Positions 35,179 to 44,809 are shown, counted from the first letter of the stretch. The stretch: 64,000 bases of DNA from Bacteroidetes bacterium GWF2_35_48 (GCA_001769125.1 MEOG01000097.1:1-64000), one strand, 5' to 3'. Notes: generated by a model not told the origin, from the letters alone. Numbers and translations: made by a program.

Positions 35179-35325
35179 ATAGTTTTTTTGATTGCAATAA
35201 TATTACCCAAAAATAAACTAAACATTATGTCAATGTTAATTTAATGTTAAGAAAATTTAATATGGAAATAATAAGCTTTTTGTTTTTATTGATAGGGAAT
35301 TACTTTTAGTTTATATAAATAATAG

Positions 35326-35352
35326 CCCTTTATTTGATATTTCAAATAAGGG
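35326..35352. other. CCCTTTATTTGA/TCAAATAAGGG hairpin
   Basis: An 11-bp-class stem around a TATT loop and followed by T-rich sequence, in the leader of the FemAB-like gene, 25 bp before its start codon. It resembles a terminator, but no gene ends before it on this strand; it may be an attenuator. Confidence 0.45.
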
Positions 35353-35377
35353 GTTTATTTTTACATTTTCGTAATCT

Positions 35378-36346
35378 ATGATAAGCATTAAAAGATATAG
35401 CTTAGAAGATAAAGCCACTTGGGATTCCTTTGTGAAAGAAGCAAAAAATGCTTCTTTTATTCACAACAGGGATTTCATGGAATACCATGCAGAACGGTTT
35501 ACAGGTCATTCATTGATAATTTTCAATAAAAGTAAAATCTGTGCTGTTTTTCCGGCCAATCAAGATGCTGACAATGTTGTTTCGCATAGGGGCTTAGGTT
35601 ACGGAGGGCTTATTTTACAAAAATCTGTTAAGCTGCAAACTGTATTGAAAATATTTTATCATTTGTTAAAATATTACCATGATAATAATGTCAGAGAGAT
35701 TACCTACAGGGCAATTCCTTCATTTTTTACCACTCATGCATCTTGTGAAGAAGAATATGCTTTTTTTCTATTAAAAGCAGAAATTTGCAGAAGAGATACC
35801 AGCTTTACCATTGATTTGGAAAATAAACTTCCGTATCAGACAAGAAGAATACGTTCTATCCGAAAAGCAAATAGCCATGGGGTTTTTATCAAACTGGAAG
35901 ATTCTGTTTCATCCTTCTGGGAAAAAATATTAATACCCAATTTGCAAGAACGTTATAGAATTTTGCCGGTTCACAGCGCAGCAGAAATGTCGCTTTTGAA
36001 ATCACGGTTTCCAGACAATATCAAACAATATAATGCGTATTACAATGATGAAATAGTAGCTGGTACTACCGTTTATATAATAAATAAAACTGCCCATTGC
36101 CAATATATTTCTACCTGCGATAAAGGAAGACAGGTAGGAGCAATAGATTTTTTGTTTGATTATTTGATTAACAAAGAATTTTCTGGATTCAGGTATTTTA
36201 GTTTTGGTATATCAAATGAAAAAGATGGCAAGGAATTGAATAGGGGTCTTACAGACTGGAAAGAAGGCTTTGGTGCCAGAGCCTGGTCAGTTAATTTTTA
36301 TAATGTACAAACAAGAAATTATAAGTATCTTGAAGAATTTCAATAA
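35378..36346 (+). CDS. FemAB/GNAT-like acyltransferase
   Basis: 322 residues, soluble. The layout (an N-terminal half starting YSLEDKATWDSFVKEAKNAS, and a second half with YNAYYNDEIVAGTTVYIINK, then QVGAIDFLFDYLI and FSFGISNEKDGKELN) fits the double-GNAT FemAB-like proteins (BioF2-like acetyltransferases). Such proteins are common in polysaccharide and exosortase clusters of Bacteroidota. It is followed 48 bp later by an exosortase gene. Acceptor substrate unknown. Confidence 0.75.
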   Translation: MISIKRYSLEDKATWDSFVKEAKNASFIHNRDFMEYHAERFTGHSLIIFNKSKICAVFPANQDADNVVSHRGLGYGGLILQKSVKLQTVLKIFYHLLKYYHDNNVREITYRAIPSFFTTHASCEEEYAFFLLKAEICRRDTSFTIDLENKLPYQTRRIRSIRKANSHGVFIKLEDSVSSFWEKILIPNLQERYRILPVHSAAEMSLLKSRFPDNIKQYNAYYNDEIVAGTTVYIINKTAHCQYISTCDKGRQVGAIDFLFDYLINKEFSGFRYFSFGISNEKDGKELNRGLTDWKEGFGARAWSVNFYNVQTRNYKYLEEFQ

Positions 36347-36394
36347 ACGATTTTAGTGTTGTTCCTTCAAGTTATACACATAAAGCCATGGAAT

Positions 36395-36967
36395 ATGAAA
36401 AACAAAATAATATCTCAGATAAAACAATTTAAAATATCCCTGTTTAAAGATGAATTAATATTTTTAGGACTATTATTAGCCCTTCATATTGCATGGAAAA
36501 CATGGGATGTATATTTTCATTATAAAATATTCGGAGTTTATGTACTTGGACCTTTAGTCGCTTTTTTACAAAAGAGCATTACCGAAATCACGGTGTTTTT
36601 TCTACAGCTTTTTGATGTATCCAATGCATCTGTAATTTTTTATAAAAATGCATACACCGTTTATTATCCTGAAATTAAAGGAGCCTTAATTTTAACGCTT
36701 ATGTGTTCCGGTGTTAAGCAATTACTTGTTTTTACGTTGCTAATGATTTGTTATCCGGGTTCTCTGAAAAATAAATTGTGGTTCATCCCAACAGGAATCG
36801 TATTTTTATATATTATTCGAACTTTAATATTTATTATTCTTGCCTTTGCATTTTATTATAATATTGATTTGTTCAGAGTACTTCATGGAGGGAGCAAATA
36901 TGTTTACTGGGGAACCGTTTTTTTTGTTTGGGTTGTGTGGGTAAGGTATTTCAAGAATAAGAAATAG
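36395..36967 (+). CDS. Small exosortase/archaeosortase family protein
   Basis: 190 residues from the ATG at 36395 (MKNK); the frame to 36356 is longer but overlaps less likely sequence. Five to six hydrophobic helices. The exosortase triad is visible: Cys 104 in TLMCSGVKQL, Arg 142 in FLYIIRTLIF and His 164 in RVLHGGSKYVYWG. These enzymes cleave C-terminal membrane-anchored sorting tails and are tied to exopolysaccharide genes. Its partner membrane gene follows by 30 bp. No substrate with a recognisable tail is seen in the window. Confidence 0.8.
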   Translation: MKNKIISQIKQFKISLFKDELIFLGLLLALHIAWKTWDVYFHYKIFGVYVLGPLVAFLQKSITEITVFFLQLFDVSNASVIFYKNAYTVYYPEIKGALILTLMCSGVKQLLVFTLLMICYPGSLKNKLWFIPTGIVFLYIIRTLIFIILAFAFYYNIDLFRVLHGGSKYVYWGTVFFVWVVWVRYFKNKK

Positions 36968-36997
36968 AAAAGATAGTGAGTAAATTTCAGTATTAAA

Positions 36998-37861
36998 ATG
37001 GAACGAGAAATAAGTAAAAAGAAAAAATTGAACGCTGCTTCCCATGAGCCGATGCGCTTCTTTATTACTTTTATTGAGTCTTTTTCTATTTTTATTTTAA
37101 CCTACTTGTTGTTGTTTTATTGTACAAATTATTTGACTCTGGTAATTGCAAAATTTTATGGAGCAGAGGGTGAACTGCATTACTATGGTATAAAATGGAT
37201 TACATCAGGTAATTCTTTGGCATGGAATAAGGGTTCTGTTATTACAATATTTTCTTCTGCTCCGTTTGTTTGCCTGATATTGGCTGGTTTAATGTATCAG
37301 ATTTTTCTTCGTCTTAACAGGGTACATTATTTGTTTCGTTTGAGCGTGGTCTGGATGTTTTTACACGGATTTGTTTATTTTTTTGGAGCCTATATTGCAG
37401 GTGTAATATCGCGTACAGGCTTTTGGTATGCGTCTGCATTTATAAATATAAGTTTTGTTTTTGAAATTATTATGGCTATTGCTTGTGCTGCTGGCTCCAT
37501 CATGTTAAGTAAACCTGTTATCAGATTGTTTCTGGCGTCTGCTTATTTATCCCAATCACGAAAATCAGAAATGCAAAAGAAATTTGTTTTAATCCAAATT
37601 GTTTTCCCCTGGTTTTTGGGTTCTTTATTTGTTATTTTGATTAAATTATCAAGAATAGAATTACATGAAATAATTTTGCTATCCTCCTATTCCTTATTCC
37701 TTATATTTTTCTTTTTTTTCGATAAAAAACCAATTTTAATACCTGATTGGATGCTTGTAAAAAAATATATAAAGAAAAAAACACATCGTATTTACCTGAT
37801 AAGATATATTTTGTTTTTTATAGCAGTAATTGTCCTTGTCTTTTTCAGGTTGCGATTCTGA
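36998..37861 (+). CDS. Exosortase-associated integral membrane protein
   Basis: 287 residues, about seven hydrophobic helices (starting near 25-50) with a basic N-terminus (REISKKKKLN) and a basic loop near 250 (KKYIKKKTHR). I do not recognise a family; position right after the exosortase gene suggests it works with it. Last gene of the three-gene set. Confidence 0.7.
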   Translation: MEREISKKKKLNAASHEPMRFFITFIESFSIFILTYLLLFYCTNYLTLVIAKFYGAEGELHYYGIKWITSGNSLAWNKGSVITIFSSAPFVCLILAGLMYQIFLRLNRVHYLFRLSVVWMFLHGFVYFFGAYIAGVISRTGFWYASAFINISFVFEIIMAIACAAGSIMLSKPVIRLFLASAYLSQSRKSEMQKKFVLIQIVFPWFLGSLFVILIKLSRIELHEIILLSSYSLFLIFFFFFDKKPILIPDWMLVKKYIKKKTHRIYLIRYILFFIAVIVLVFFRLRF

Positions 37862-37881
37862 TCTTTTATTTATACCATGCC

Positions 37882-37976
37882 CGGTCATTAATTGCGCATT
37901 TGAAAAAACCTTGAGGTCTCCCTTGGATAGGCGCAATGAGACCTCAAGAGTTTATACGATTGAGAAATTATGACCG
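37882..37976. repeat. Nested inverted repeat between convergent genes
   Basis: Outer arms CGGTCATTAATT (37882-37893) and AAATTATGACCG (37965-37976); inner arms CTTGAGGTCTC (37910-37920) and GAGACCTCAAG (37938-37948), the latter perfect over 11 bp. It may serve as a terminator for both sides, or be a small foldback element. Confidence 0.55.
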
Positions 37977-37998
37977 ATAAGAGTATAATTGCCAGAAT

Positions 37999-38457
37999 TT
38001 ATAAAAAAATATCTTCTTTTGTTTTTTGAATTAATTTGATTTTCTCAATCACCATTGCTTTATCCACCGCTTTGCACATATCATAAACAGTAAGAAGCGC
38101 AATACTTACTGCTGTCAATGCTTCCATTTCTATTCCAGTTTTTCCAATACATCGTACTTCACTGGTAACAAATACTCCGGTTTTAGTGAGTACTGCTTTT
38201 ACAACAATTTTTGTTATTTGAAGCGGATGACAAAGAGGAATTAAATCTGCTGTTTTTTTTGCTCCTTGTATGCCAGCAAATTCTGATATTGACAAAACAT
38301 CGCCTTTTTTGTTGTTGTTTTCAGTAATCAGTTTAATCGCTTCTTTGTTAAGACGAATACTCCCTTGTGCTTTTGCTATGCGAAGCTGGTCTGGTTTGTT
38401 ACCAACGTCAACCATGTTTGCTTTGCCTTTTTTATCTGTGTGCGAGAGGGTTTTCAT
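37999..38457 (-). CDS. moaC: Cyclic pyranopterin monophosphate synthase
   Basis: 152 residues, normal length. Converts the MoaA product to cPMP in molybdenum cofactor synthesis. Typical: MVDVGNKPDQLRIAKAQG near residue 15, KGDVLSISEFAGIQGAKKT near 52, DLIPLCHPL near 71, GIEMEALTAVSIALLTVYDMC near 109 in two pieces, and the final KAVDKAMVIEKIKL. No other moa gene is beside it. Confidence 0.95.
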   Translation of the reverse strand: MKTLSHTDKKGKANMVDVGNKPDQLRIAKAQGSIRLNKEAIKLITENNNKKGDVLSISEFAGIQGAKKTADLIPLCHPLQITKIVVKAVLTKTGVFVTSEVRCIGKTGIEMEALTAVSIALLTVYDMCKAVDKAMVIEKIKLIQKTKEDIFL

Positions 38458-38470
38458 GATGTTGATTTAA

Positions 38471-38545
38471 GGTTGCAGGTTTCAAGTTGCAGGTTGGACA
38501 TTGAGCCTGTCGAAATGTCCAACATGAAACTTGTAACTTGCAACT
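38471..38545. repeat. Modular foldback repeat with GAGCCTGTCGA core
   Basis: Left arm of GGTTGCAGG/TTCAAG units and right arm of CTTGTAACTTGCAAC units pair imperfectly over about 32 bp, perfectly next to the core (TTGGACATT/AATGTCCAA). The core at 38503-38513 is shared with other sites. Confidence 0.7.
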
Positions 38546-38553
38546 TAATTACA

Positions 38554-40257
38554 TTAATCTACAAATTGTTTTGCATAATATTTCGCAGTGAGTTTTTCTC
38601 CTGTTGCTTTTTCTATCATTGTATTCCATTGAAATAATGAACCGGGAGCAAACACTTTATCAATAAAATATTTTCCGATTTCTTTATTGCTTGTGTAACT
38701 GAGCTTGTTTACATCCGATGATTTCAGAATTTTTTCAGCAATCTGAAAATAAAACTGTGATGCAAGTAATTCTCCCATCAGGTAATTGTGATAATAGCAA
38801 GGGAAACTTGCAATATGTATTTTTGAAGCCCAGTCTGGTTCATTTCTGTCTGCCGGCCGTTTCAGCATTTGATATTTTTCAACAAGATCCCACCATAGTT
38901 TGTTTAAATCCTGATCGGGATTTGTGTACATGCTTTTTTCAAAGCGATACATTACCTGCACCCAACGGCTGAATGTAAGTTGTTCGAGTTTTAATGTTTT
39001 TTGTCCTATTTCTGCAAGTTTGCTTACATCATCATCAGAAATACCTGCCATTTCTTTCATCCAATATGGATTTTTTCCAAGGCGACCAAAAAACATAGCA
39101 ATGGCTTCAGTTGTGAATGTATGGGCGGGATTTCGTAAAGCATAAGGTAGGGAAGCGGGCATATATTTATCATAAATAGCATGACCATATTCATGCAGCA
39201 TCGTATTCATCCAACGTTCATTGGATTTTACATTGCATAATACACGGACATCACCTTCCTGATCAATGTCTATGCAGTATGCGTGCTGATTTTTACCCGG
39301 TTTTTCCAGCAGGTCGCTGTTTTTAATAATTTCATCAATAGGAGCGCCAATTCCTTCATAGTATTTTTGAGTGATTGTAATAATATCTTTGTCTTTGTAA
39401 TATGTATCTAAATCAACAGGAAAAATTGCAGGTGCTTCTTGGAAAAATCGGTTTTGATAATGCCAGGGCATAAGTTCTTCTTTTTTTACATTGTATTTTT
39501 TCATGAAGAATTCATCCATTTCGTCTTTGATTTTTGCAAAAGCATCACGCGTCAGGTTGTCTAGTTCGTCAAATAATTTTTCGATTTCCTGTGGATCCTG
39601 TTCGCTGAGTTTTAATTTCATTTCATGATAATTGCTGAAACCAAGTGATTTTGCAAGTTCGTTTCTCATTTTAACTAATTTCAGCACATCTTCAGCAACA
39701 ACGGGACCTATTTTTTTATGTGATAGCCACGCTTCTTTCACTTCTTCAGTTTTTGATGAAGTTTTTAAAATCATTTCAATATCATTATCTGATAATTTTT
39801 TACCTTTAACTTCTGCACGGAAATTCGAATATTTTTTTTCTACTTCTGTTGCTAATTTTGTTATTGCGTTTAGCTTTTCAGTATCGGCATGATTTTCAAT
39901 AAAAGCATTATAATACACTTCAAGTTGTCTTCTTAAAGTGTCGTTTTTGATTGTATTTGCTTCTTTTATTTTTTTCAGCTTTGAATAATAACCAGTGTCT
40001 GAAAATATTTTATTCAATTCTATCTGAAGATTTTCTGATTTTTGATAATCATCTGGATTTCCTGAAATTGACGCATTAAAATAAGCAATGTTCGATTCTT
40101 TACTTAATGGCTTGATTTTACCTTCGATTTCTGCAATAAGTGCTGTTAGTTCTTGATCCATATTTTTATCTCCTTCGTTAGAACATGAAAAAATTAAAGT
40201 TGTAAAGACTGTGGCAAACAATACGCCGACAGCCATAATTTTTGTTTTCTTTTTCAT
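38554..40257 (-). CDS. Lipoprotein zinc metallopeptidase (M2/M3-like)
   Basis: 567 residues. Lipoprotein signal with lipobox IFSC near residue 25. The zinc site HEYGH lies near residue 362 (TMLHEYGHAIYDKYMP) with the third-ligand Glu region TTEAIAMFFGRLGK about 27 residues later. The mostly helical body suits the peptidyl-dipeptidase/oligopeptidase fold (M2 ACE-like or M3). Probably digests peptides in the periplasm or at the cell surface. Which of the two families is uncertain. Confidence 0.83.
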   Translation of the reverse strand: MKKKTKIMAVGVLFATVFTTLIFSCSNEGDKNMDQELTALIAEIEGKIKPLSKESNIAYFNASISGNPDDYQKSENLQIELNKIFSDTGYYSKLKKIKEANTIKNDTLRRQLEVYYNAFIENHADTEKLNAITKLATEVEKKYSNFRAEVKGKKLSDNDIEMILKTSSKTEEVKEAWLSHKKIGPVVAEDVLKLVKMRNELAKSLGFSNYHEMKLKLSEQDPQEIEKLFDELDNLTRDAFAKIKDEMDEFFMKKYNVKKEELMPWHYQNRFFQEAPAIFPVDLDTYYKDKDIITITQKYYEGIGAPIDEIIKNSDLLEKPGKNQHAYCIDIDQEGDVRVLCNVKSNERWMNTMLHEYGHAIYDKYMPASLPYALRNPAHTFTTEAIAMFFGRLGKNPYWMKEMAGISDDDVSKLAEIGQKTLKLEQLTFSRWVQVMYRFEKSMYTNPDQDLNKLWWDLVEKYQMLKRPADRNEPDWASKIHIASFPCYYHNYLMGELLASQFYFQIAEKILKSSDVNKLSYTSNKEIGKYFIDKVFAPGSLFQWNTMIEKATGEKLTAKYYAKQFVD

Positions 40258-40354
40258 AGTGATTATACATTTAAAATGATATTAAATTTTTGTCAAAGAT
40301 AATTTTTTTGTGAAAGAGTTCTTATATATGGTGTTTTTTTTGGTATTTGGTATT

Positions 40355-40403
40355 TGGTGGCTGAGCGCCTGCCTGTCCGGTAGGCAGGGAGCCGAAGCCA
40401 CCA
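40355..40403. repeat. Modular palindrome, arms TGGTGGCT/AGCCACCA
   Basis: Perfect 8-bp arms (40355-40362, 40396-40403) hold a core with the hairpin CCTGCCTG..CAGGCAGG-like segment (GCCTGCC/GGCAGG around TGTCCGGTA) and a GAGC...CGA frame. The same core lies at 60577-60650 with other arms. Confidence 0.75.
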
Positions 40404-40451
40404 TTTTTCACAATTATTTTTTTTTAAAATACAGTATATCTAAAAAATATC

Positions 40452-40459
40452 TATCTTTG
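40452..40459 (+). promoter_or_regulatory. Putative -7 element of the second envelope operon
   Basis: TATCTTTG ends 14 bp before the wza start, so the leader would be very short. No -33 match. Confidence 0.45.
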
Positions 40460-40473
40460 AAGATTGTTTTGGA

Positions 40474-41241
40474 ATGAAAAAGATTAATTTATATATTATA
40501 ATTTCAGTGATTTTACTTACCGGACTTAATTCCTGTAAGCTGCTTCGTTCTACAGAGATGTTTAATGTTGAGAAAGATTATAAATATTCAGAATTTAAAA
40601 CTCCTGAAAAAGAATATCGCATAGCCGCTTACGACAAGTTGTCTGTAAATGTATCTACAAATGATGGCTTCCAGTTGATTGGAATGGGCGCAGGCTCTCA
40701 AAACACCCAGATGATGCAGAACCAGATGTCTTATCAGGTTGAGTTTGACGGGCAGGTAAAATTGCCAATGCTGGGTAGGGTTGCCGTTTCAGGAATGACT
40801 ATCAGGGAGGCTGAAAAAATGCTGGAAGAACAGTTTACGAAATTCTATAAAAATCCATTTGTTATTATAAATATATCAAACCGCAAGGTTTATGTGTTTA
40901 AAAATGGAGGAACAGTCGCCTCTATTGTTGAAATATCCAGCGATAATTTTACCTTGATTGACGCTATTGCAAAAACCGGTGGACTTTCTGAAAACAGCAA
41001 ATCATACAGGATTCGTTTGATACGTGGAGACATCAATAATAATCCGCAGGTTTTTTTATATGATATTTATAAATTGAAGGATTTGAATAATGTGAATCTG
41101 ATGCTCGAAGCAAACGACATTATTTATGTAGAAAGCAGACCCCGTTACGTGAAGAAAATTCTTGATGAAATGGCTCCCTATCTGAGTCTTATCAGCACTG
41201 TTTTATTGGTTGGCGGGTATTTAACGTTTTTTAATAAATAA
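40474..41241 (+). CDS. wza: Wza-like polysaccharide export lipoprotein (second copy)
   Basis: 255 residues. Lipobox LNSC near residue 21 after a hydrophobic signal. Poly-export domain (EYRIAAYDKLSVNVST near 47; VEFDGQVKLPMLGRV near 90) and an SLBB-type domain (NFTLIDAIAKTGGLSE near 160), ending in a hydrophobic helix. Its stop is followed directly by the wzc start, with no gap. First gene of a plus-strand run through uvrA. Confidence 0.88.
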   Translation: MKKINLYIIISVILLTGLNSCKLLRSTEMFNVEKDYKYSEFKTPEKEYRIAAYDKLSVNVSTNDGFQLIGMGAGSQNTQMMQNQMSYQVEFDGQVKLPMLGRVAVSGMTIREAEKMLEEQFTKFYKNPFVIINISNRKVYVFKNGGTVASIVEISSDNFTLIDAIAKTGGLSENSKSYRIRLIRGDINNNPQVFLYDIYKLKDLNNVNLMLEANDIIYVESRPRYVKKILDEMAPYLSLISTVLLVGGYLTFFNK

Positions 41242-43743
41242 ATGAAACAGCAACAAAGGTTAATACCGGTAATAAACGATAAATTCGATCTTCCGATATT
41301 TCTGATGATTATCAGGAAAAGTATCTGGTGGATTGTAATTATTTTTATTCTGGCTCTTTTCAGTGCTTTTGCTTTTCTCAGATATACGCCTCCGATTTAT
41401 CAGTCAAATTCAATATTGCAGATTAATGAACAAAATCAGACTGCCGAAATTCTTGGGTTTAAAAATAATTTCATCAAACCCAGCGAGCTGCCTGCTGTTA
41501 TGGAGCTTATACGTTCTAATGAATTTTTAAAACGCGTATTTGTAAAATTACCTTTTGAAATCAGCTATTTTTCTCAGGGTACTTTTCTATCTACAGAAAC
41601 GTATCGTACATCTTCTTATATAATTGAAGTACGCAATGTGGAGCCTGAAATGTACAACAATCAAATTTACATTTCATTTCTTAATAAAAACAGTTTCACT
41701 TTAGAATATTATATTAATGGAGTAAAGTCCCATTATTCTTTAAAGCCCGACAGATGGAACAAAATAAATAAGACTGAAATTAAAATTAACATTAATAATA
41801 TTGATGATTTACTTGCCGATAAACAAAACCTGAAGCAAAACTCTTTTTATTTTATAATTAATAATCCTACTTATTTATTACAGGCATATAAGGCCAATTT
41901 ATTAGTTGAAGTTCTTAGTGATGAAGCAAAGACTATCAGCATTAAATATTCGGATTACAATGCGCAGAAAACAACGGATATAGTAAATGTAATTGCAGAA
42001 GAACTTTTAAAGTATGATGTTGAGAAGAAAAAAGAAAGTGCCATGAAAATTCTCGATTTTATAGATGAACAGCTCCAATCCGTTTATCTGCAACTTGACG
42101 AGAATGAGAAAAAAATCCACGATTTCAAAAAATCAAATATTGATTCAGCTTTACAGAATAAGTTATCTCCACTTCCTTTATTTACAGCTAAAATCAATGA
42201 ATTACAGAGTGAAATATTAAAAACAGATTTTGAACTTGCTACTTTAAAACGTATTGAAAAACAACTTTCCGCAGGTGAAAATTTAAAATATTACGATTTA
42301 TATTCTTTGCTCTCAGGAACTAAATCTGAAAATGTAGTGAGCCGTTTGCTCGAAGAAATTAATAAGCTCGAAAATGACAGGGAGCAGATGCTTTCAGATG
42401 TTACTGCGAATAACTATAAAATTAAAGTAATAGATAAGCAGATAGTAACTAAAAAAGGAATTTTGGTTGAATTTGTAAAGACTACAATCATAAGACTGAA
42501 TGATTCTAAAAATGATTATCTGTTAAAAATAAAAGAGTTTGAAGCGCGCCTGATGAGTAAATCTCCAAGCAATGGTAAAGATCTGGAATATGCAAAATTA
42601 TCCCGTTTGTATTCCATTCAGGAAGGGTTTTACAACAAATTAATTGAAAGAAAGGCTGAATATTTAATTTCATCTGCCGGATATGTTTCCAACAACACAA
42701 TCCTCCAACGTTCAGATACTCCTAAAGTACCGGTATATCCAAGGGCAAATATTATTCTGCTTGTTTTTACTTTGGCTGCTTTTATCATTTCTTTAATTAT
42801 CACACTCGGCAGATATTTATTTTTTAATGAAATAACTGCAGTAGGAGATATTACAGCGTATACGGATGCAAATGTTATTGGTGTAATTCCCAAGTATAAA
42901 AAACATGTTCCGGTTTCACAGTTATTAGTTGATAAAAGCCCTAAAAGCCGCTTGTCTGAAGCATTCAGAAATATTCGATCTAATCTTCAGTTTATTTCTA
43001 ACGAAGAAGGTCCGAAAGTTATTACCATTTCTTCAACTGTATCCGGAGAGGGAAAAACATTCGTGGCCATTAATCTTGGAGGTATTATTGCTATATCAGG
43101 AAAAAGGGTTATTCTAATGGATCTTGACCTTCGAAAACCTAAGGTTCACATGGGTTTTAATACAGATAACAGCAGGGGGGTCAGTACCATTCTTATTAAT
43201 AAACATACCATAGAAGAGTGTCTTAAATTTGCGCCGATTGAAAATTTCCATTACATCACTGCAGGTCCTATTCCTCCCAATCCTTCAGAGCTTATTTTAA
43301 GTCAGAATATGGATAATCTTGTTGAAACATTAAAACGGACGTATGATGTAGTAATTATTGATACGCCCCCTATAGGAATCGTTACAGATGCAATCGTGAA
43401 TTTTATGCGCGCAGATTACCCAATTTATGTAATGAAATCTAATTTTTCCAAACGCACCTTCATCAACAACATAAATCATCTTATCACAGAAAAAAACATT
43501 ACTAAATTGTCCGTAGTGCTTAATAGCCTTGATACATCTACTTTTAAATACGGTTATGGCTATGGCTACGGTTATGGCTACGGTTATGGCTACGGTTATG
43601 GTTCGGGCTATGGTTCGGGTTATGGTTACGGGTATGGGAAGTACGGCTCCGGTTATTACGATGATGAGCCTAAAAAAGAGAAAAAATCAATTTTAAAACG
43701 ATTTTTGAATTTATTTCAAAGAGAAAAAATAGATAATGGATAG
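41242..43743 (+). CDS. wzc: Wzc-like co-polymerase and BY-kinase (second copy)
   Basis: 833 residues. N-terminal membrane helix (about 28-50), periplasmic Wzz-type coiled-coil region (to about 510), second helix (about 512-535) and kinase domain with Walker A SGEGKTF near 598, A' VILMDLDLRKPK near 620 and Walker B VVIIDTPP near 712. The tail (about 769-804) is Tyr-Gly-rich with some Ser and Lys. Same design as the minus-strand copy at 13239-15692 but clearly diverged, so two export systems or an old duplication. Overlaps the next gene by 8 bp. Confidence 0.92.
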   Translation: MKQQQRLIPVINDKFDLPIFLMIIRKSIWWIVIIFILALFSAFAFLRYTPPIYQSNSILQINEQNQTAEILGFKNNFIKPSELPAVMELIRSNEFLKRVFVKLPFEISYFSQGTFLSTETYRTSSYIIEVRNVEPEMYNNQIYISFLNKNSFTLEYYINGVKSHYSLKPDRWNKINKTEIKININNIDDLLADKQNLKQNSFYFIINNPTYLLQAYKANLLVEVLSDEAKTISIKYSDYNAQKTTDIVNVIAEELLKYDVEKKKESAMKILDFIDEQLQSVYLQLDENEKKIHDFKKSNIDSALQNKLSPLPLFTAKINELQSEILKTDFELATLKRIEKQLSAGENLKYYDLYSLLSGTKSENVVSRLLEEINKLENDREQMLSDVTANNYKIKVIDKQIVTKKGILVEFVKTTIIRLNDSKNDYLLKIKEFEARLMSKSPSNGKDLEYAKLSRLYSIQEGFYNKLIERKAEYLISSAGYVSNNTILQRSDTPKVPVYPRANIILLVFTLAAFIISLIITLGRYLFFNEITAVGDITAYTDANVIGVIPKYKKHVPVSQLLVDKSPKSRLSEAFRNIRSNLQFISNEEGPKVITISSTVSGEGKTFVAINLGGIIAISGKRVILMDLDLRKPKVHMGFNTDNSRGVSTILINKHTIEECLKFAPIENFHYITAGPIPPNPSELILSQNMDNLVETLKRTYDVVIIDTPPIGIVTDAIVNFMRADYPIYVMKSNFSKRTFINNINHLITEKNITKLSVVLNSLDTSTFKYGYGYGYGYGYGYGYGYGSGYGSGYGYGYGKYGSGYYDDEPKKEKKSILKRFLNLFQREKIDNG
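43548..43660. repeat. 6-bp-period coding microsatellite (second Tyr-Gly tract)
   Basis: TATGGC/TACGGT units repeated, interrupted by TCG codons; encodes the tyrosine cluster of the second BY-kinase. Confidence 0.8.
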
Positions 43744-44809
43744 TGTTTTTTATGTAATATTTATCATCTGCTCCTTTTTCCTTTCTTATGTTGTATACAG
43801 GTTTTTACTTAAAAGGTCGAACAAGTATATTTTAAAAAAAGCAAATGTTGGAGGAATTCGCTGGGGATTACAGACTAAGCCTATAGTGGGTGGTTTGGGC
43901 TTCTTTTTTATTTTCCTTTTTGCCATTTTCACATTCATGTTTTTCTATGGCTTTAATTTTGCCGCAGATTACAAACTTTTCGGTGTCATAATGGTTGTAA
44001 TCATTTCTTTCATGATGGGACTTGCCGATGACATAATTAATACGCCGCCGTTTTTTAAATTTATCGTGCAGCTTTTAAGCGCTGCAATTCTTATTTATTT
44101 CGGGTTCATCATTGATATTTCTCCTATAAAAATTATTAATTACACGATTACTGTTTTCTGGGTGGTTGGGATTATGAATTCAATGAATATGCTCGATAAT
44201 ATGGATTCAATTGCGGGTCCCGTTTCTCTTGTTATTTTAGCAGGATCTGTTTTTATCATGTTTTTTTCGGGACAACCTGTTCCTGATTTTTTCTTACTGA
44301 TTGCTGTAGCAATGGCAATTGTGCTTTTGGTGTTTTTAATTTATAACTGGCCACCTGCGCGAATGTATATGGGAGATAATGGAAGTCAGATTTTGGGTGC
44401 CTTGCTTGCCGTTTTCGGTATTGTATTTTTCTGGAATACCAACAGCGATGCCTGTTATTGTTATAATTCAAAACAATTTATTGCGGTTCTTCTTGCCTTT
44501 ATTATTCCAATTACTGATACCACAACCGTTACAATTAATCGCTTGCGCAGAGGCAAATCTCCTTTTGTCGGGGGTAAGGATCATACAACGCATCATTTGA
44601 ATTATTTGGGTTTTTCACCGCGTAAAGTTTCTTCTATTTTAATTGGAATAAGTATTTTTTCAACGTCTCTTTCTGTTTATGTAACTTGCTTTCTTAAACA
44701 ATGGGAGCTGATTCATTTTATAGTTTTTGGAATTTTTTGTTTATTAGTATTTGTATCCCTTTTTTCTTTAACGTACATTTCAAAACCACCGCAGCGTGCT
44801 GAAAATTGA
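43736..44809 (+). CDS. WecA/MraY-like polyprenyl-phosphate sugar-1-phosphate transferase
   Basis: 357 residues with about ten membrane helices. Starts glycan assembly by moving a sugar phosphate onto undecaprenyl phosphate. Motifs: LADDIINTPPFFKF near residue 97 (catalytic Asp pair), NSMNMLDNMDSIAG near 147, MGDNGSQILGA near 212 and the HTTHHLNYLG loop near 283. Within the export operon it likely primes the exported polysaccharide; the exact sugar is unknown. Confidence 0.88.
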   Translation: MDSVFYVIFIICSFFLSYVVYRFLLKRSNKYILKKANVGGIRWGLQTKPIVGGLGFFFIFLFAIFTFMFFYGFNFAADYKLFGVIMVVIISFMMGLADDIINTPPFFKFIVQLLSAAILIYFGFIIDISPIKIINYTITVFWVVGIMNSMNMLDNMDSIAGPVSLVILAGSVFIMFFSGQPVPDFFLLIAVAMAIVLLVFLIYNWPPARMYMGDNGSQILGALLAVFGIVFFWNTNSDACYCYNSKQFIAVLLAFIIPITDTTTVTINRLRRGKSPFVGGKDHTTHHLNYLGFSPRKVSSILIGISIFSTSLSVYVTCFLKQWELIHFIVFGIFCLLVFVSLFSLTYISKPPQRAEN

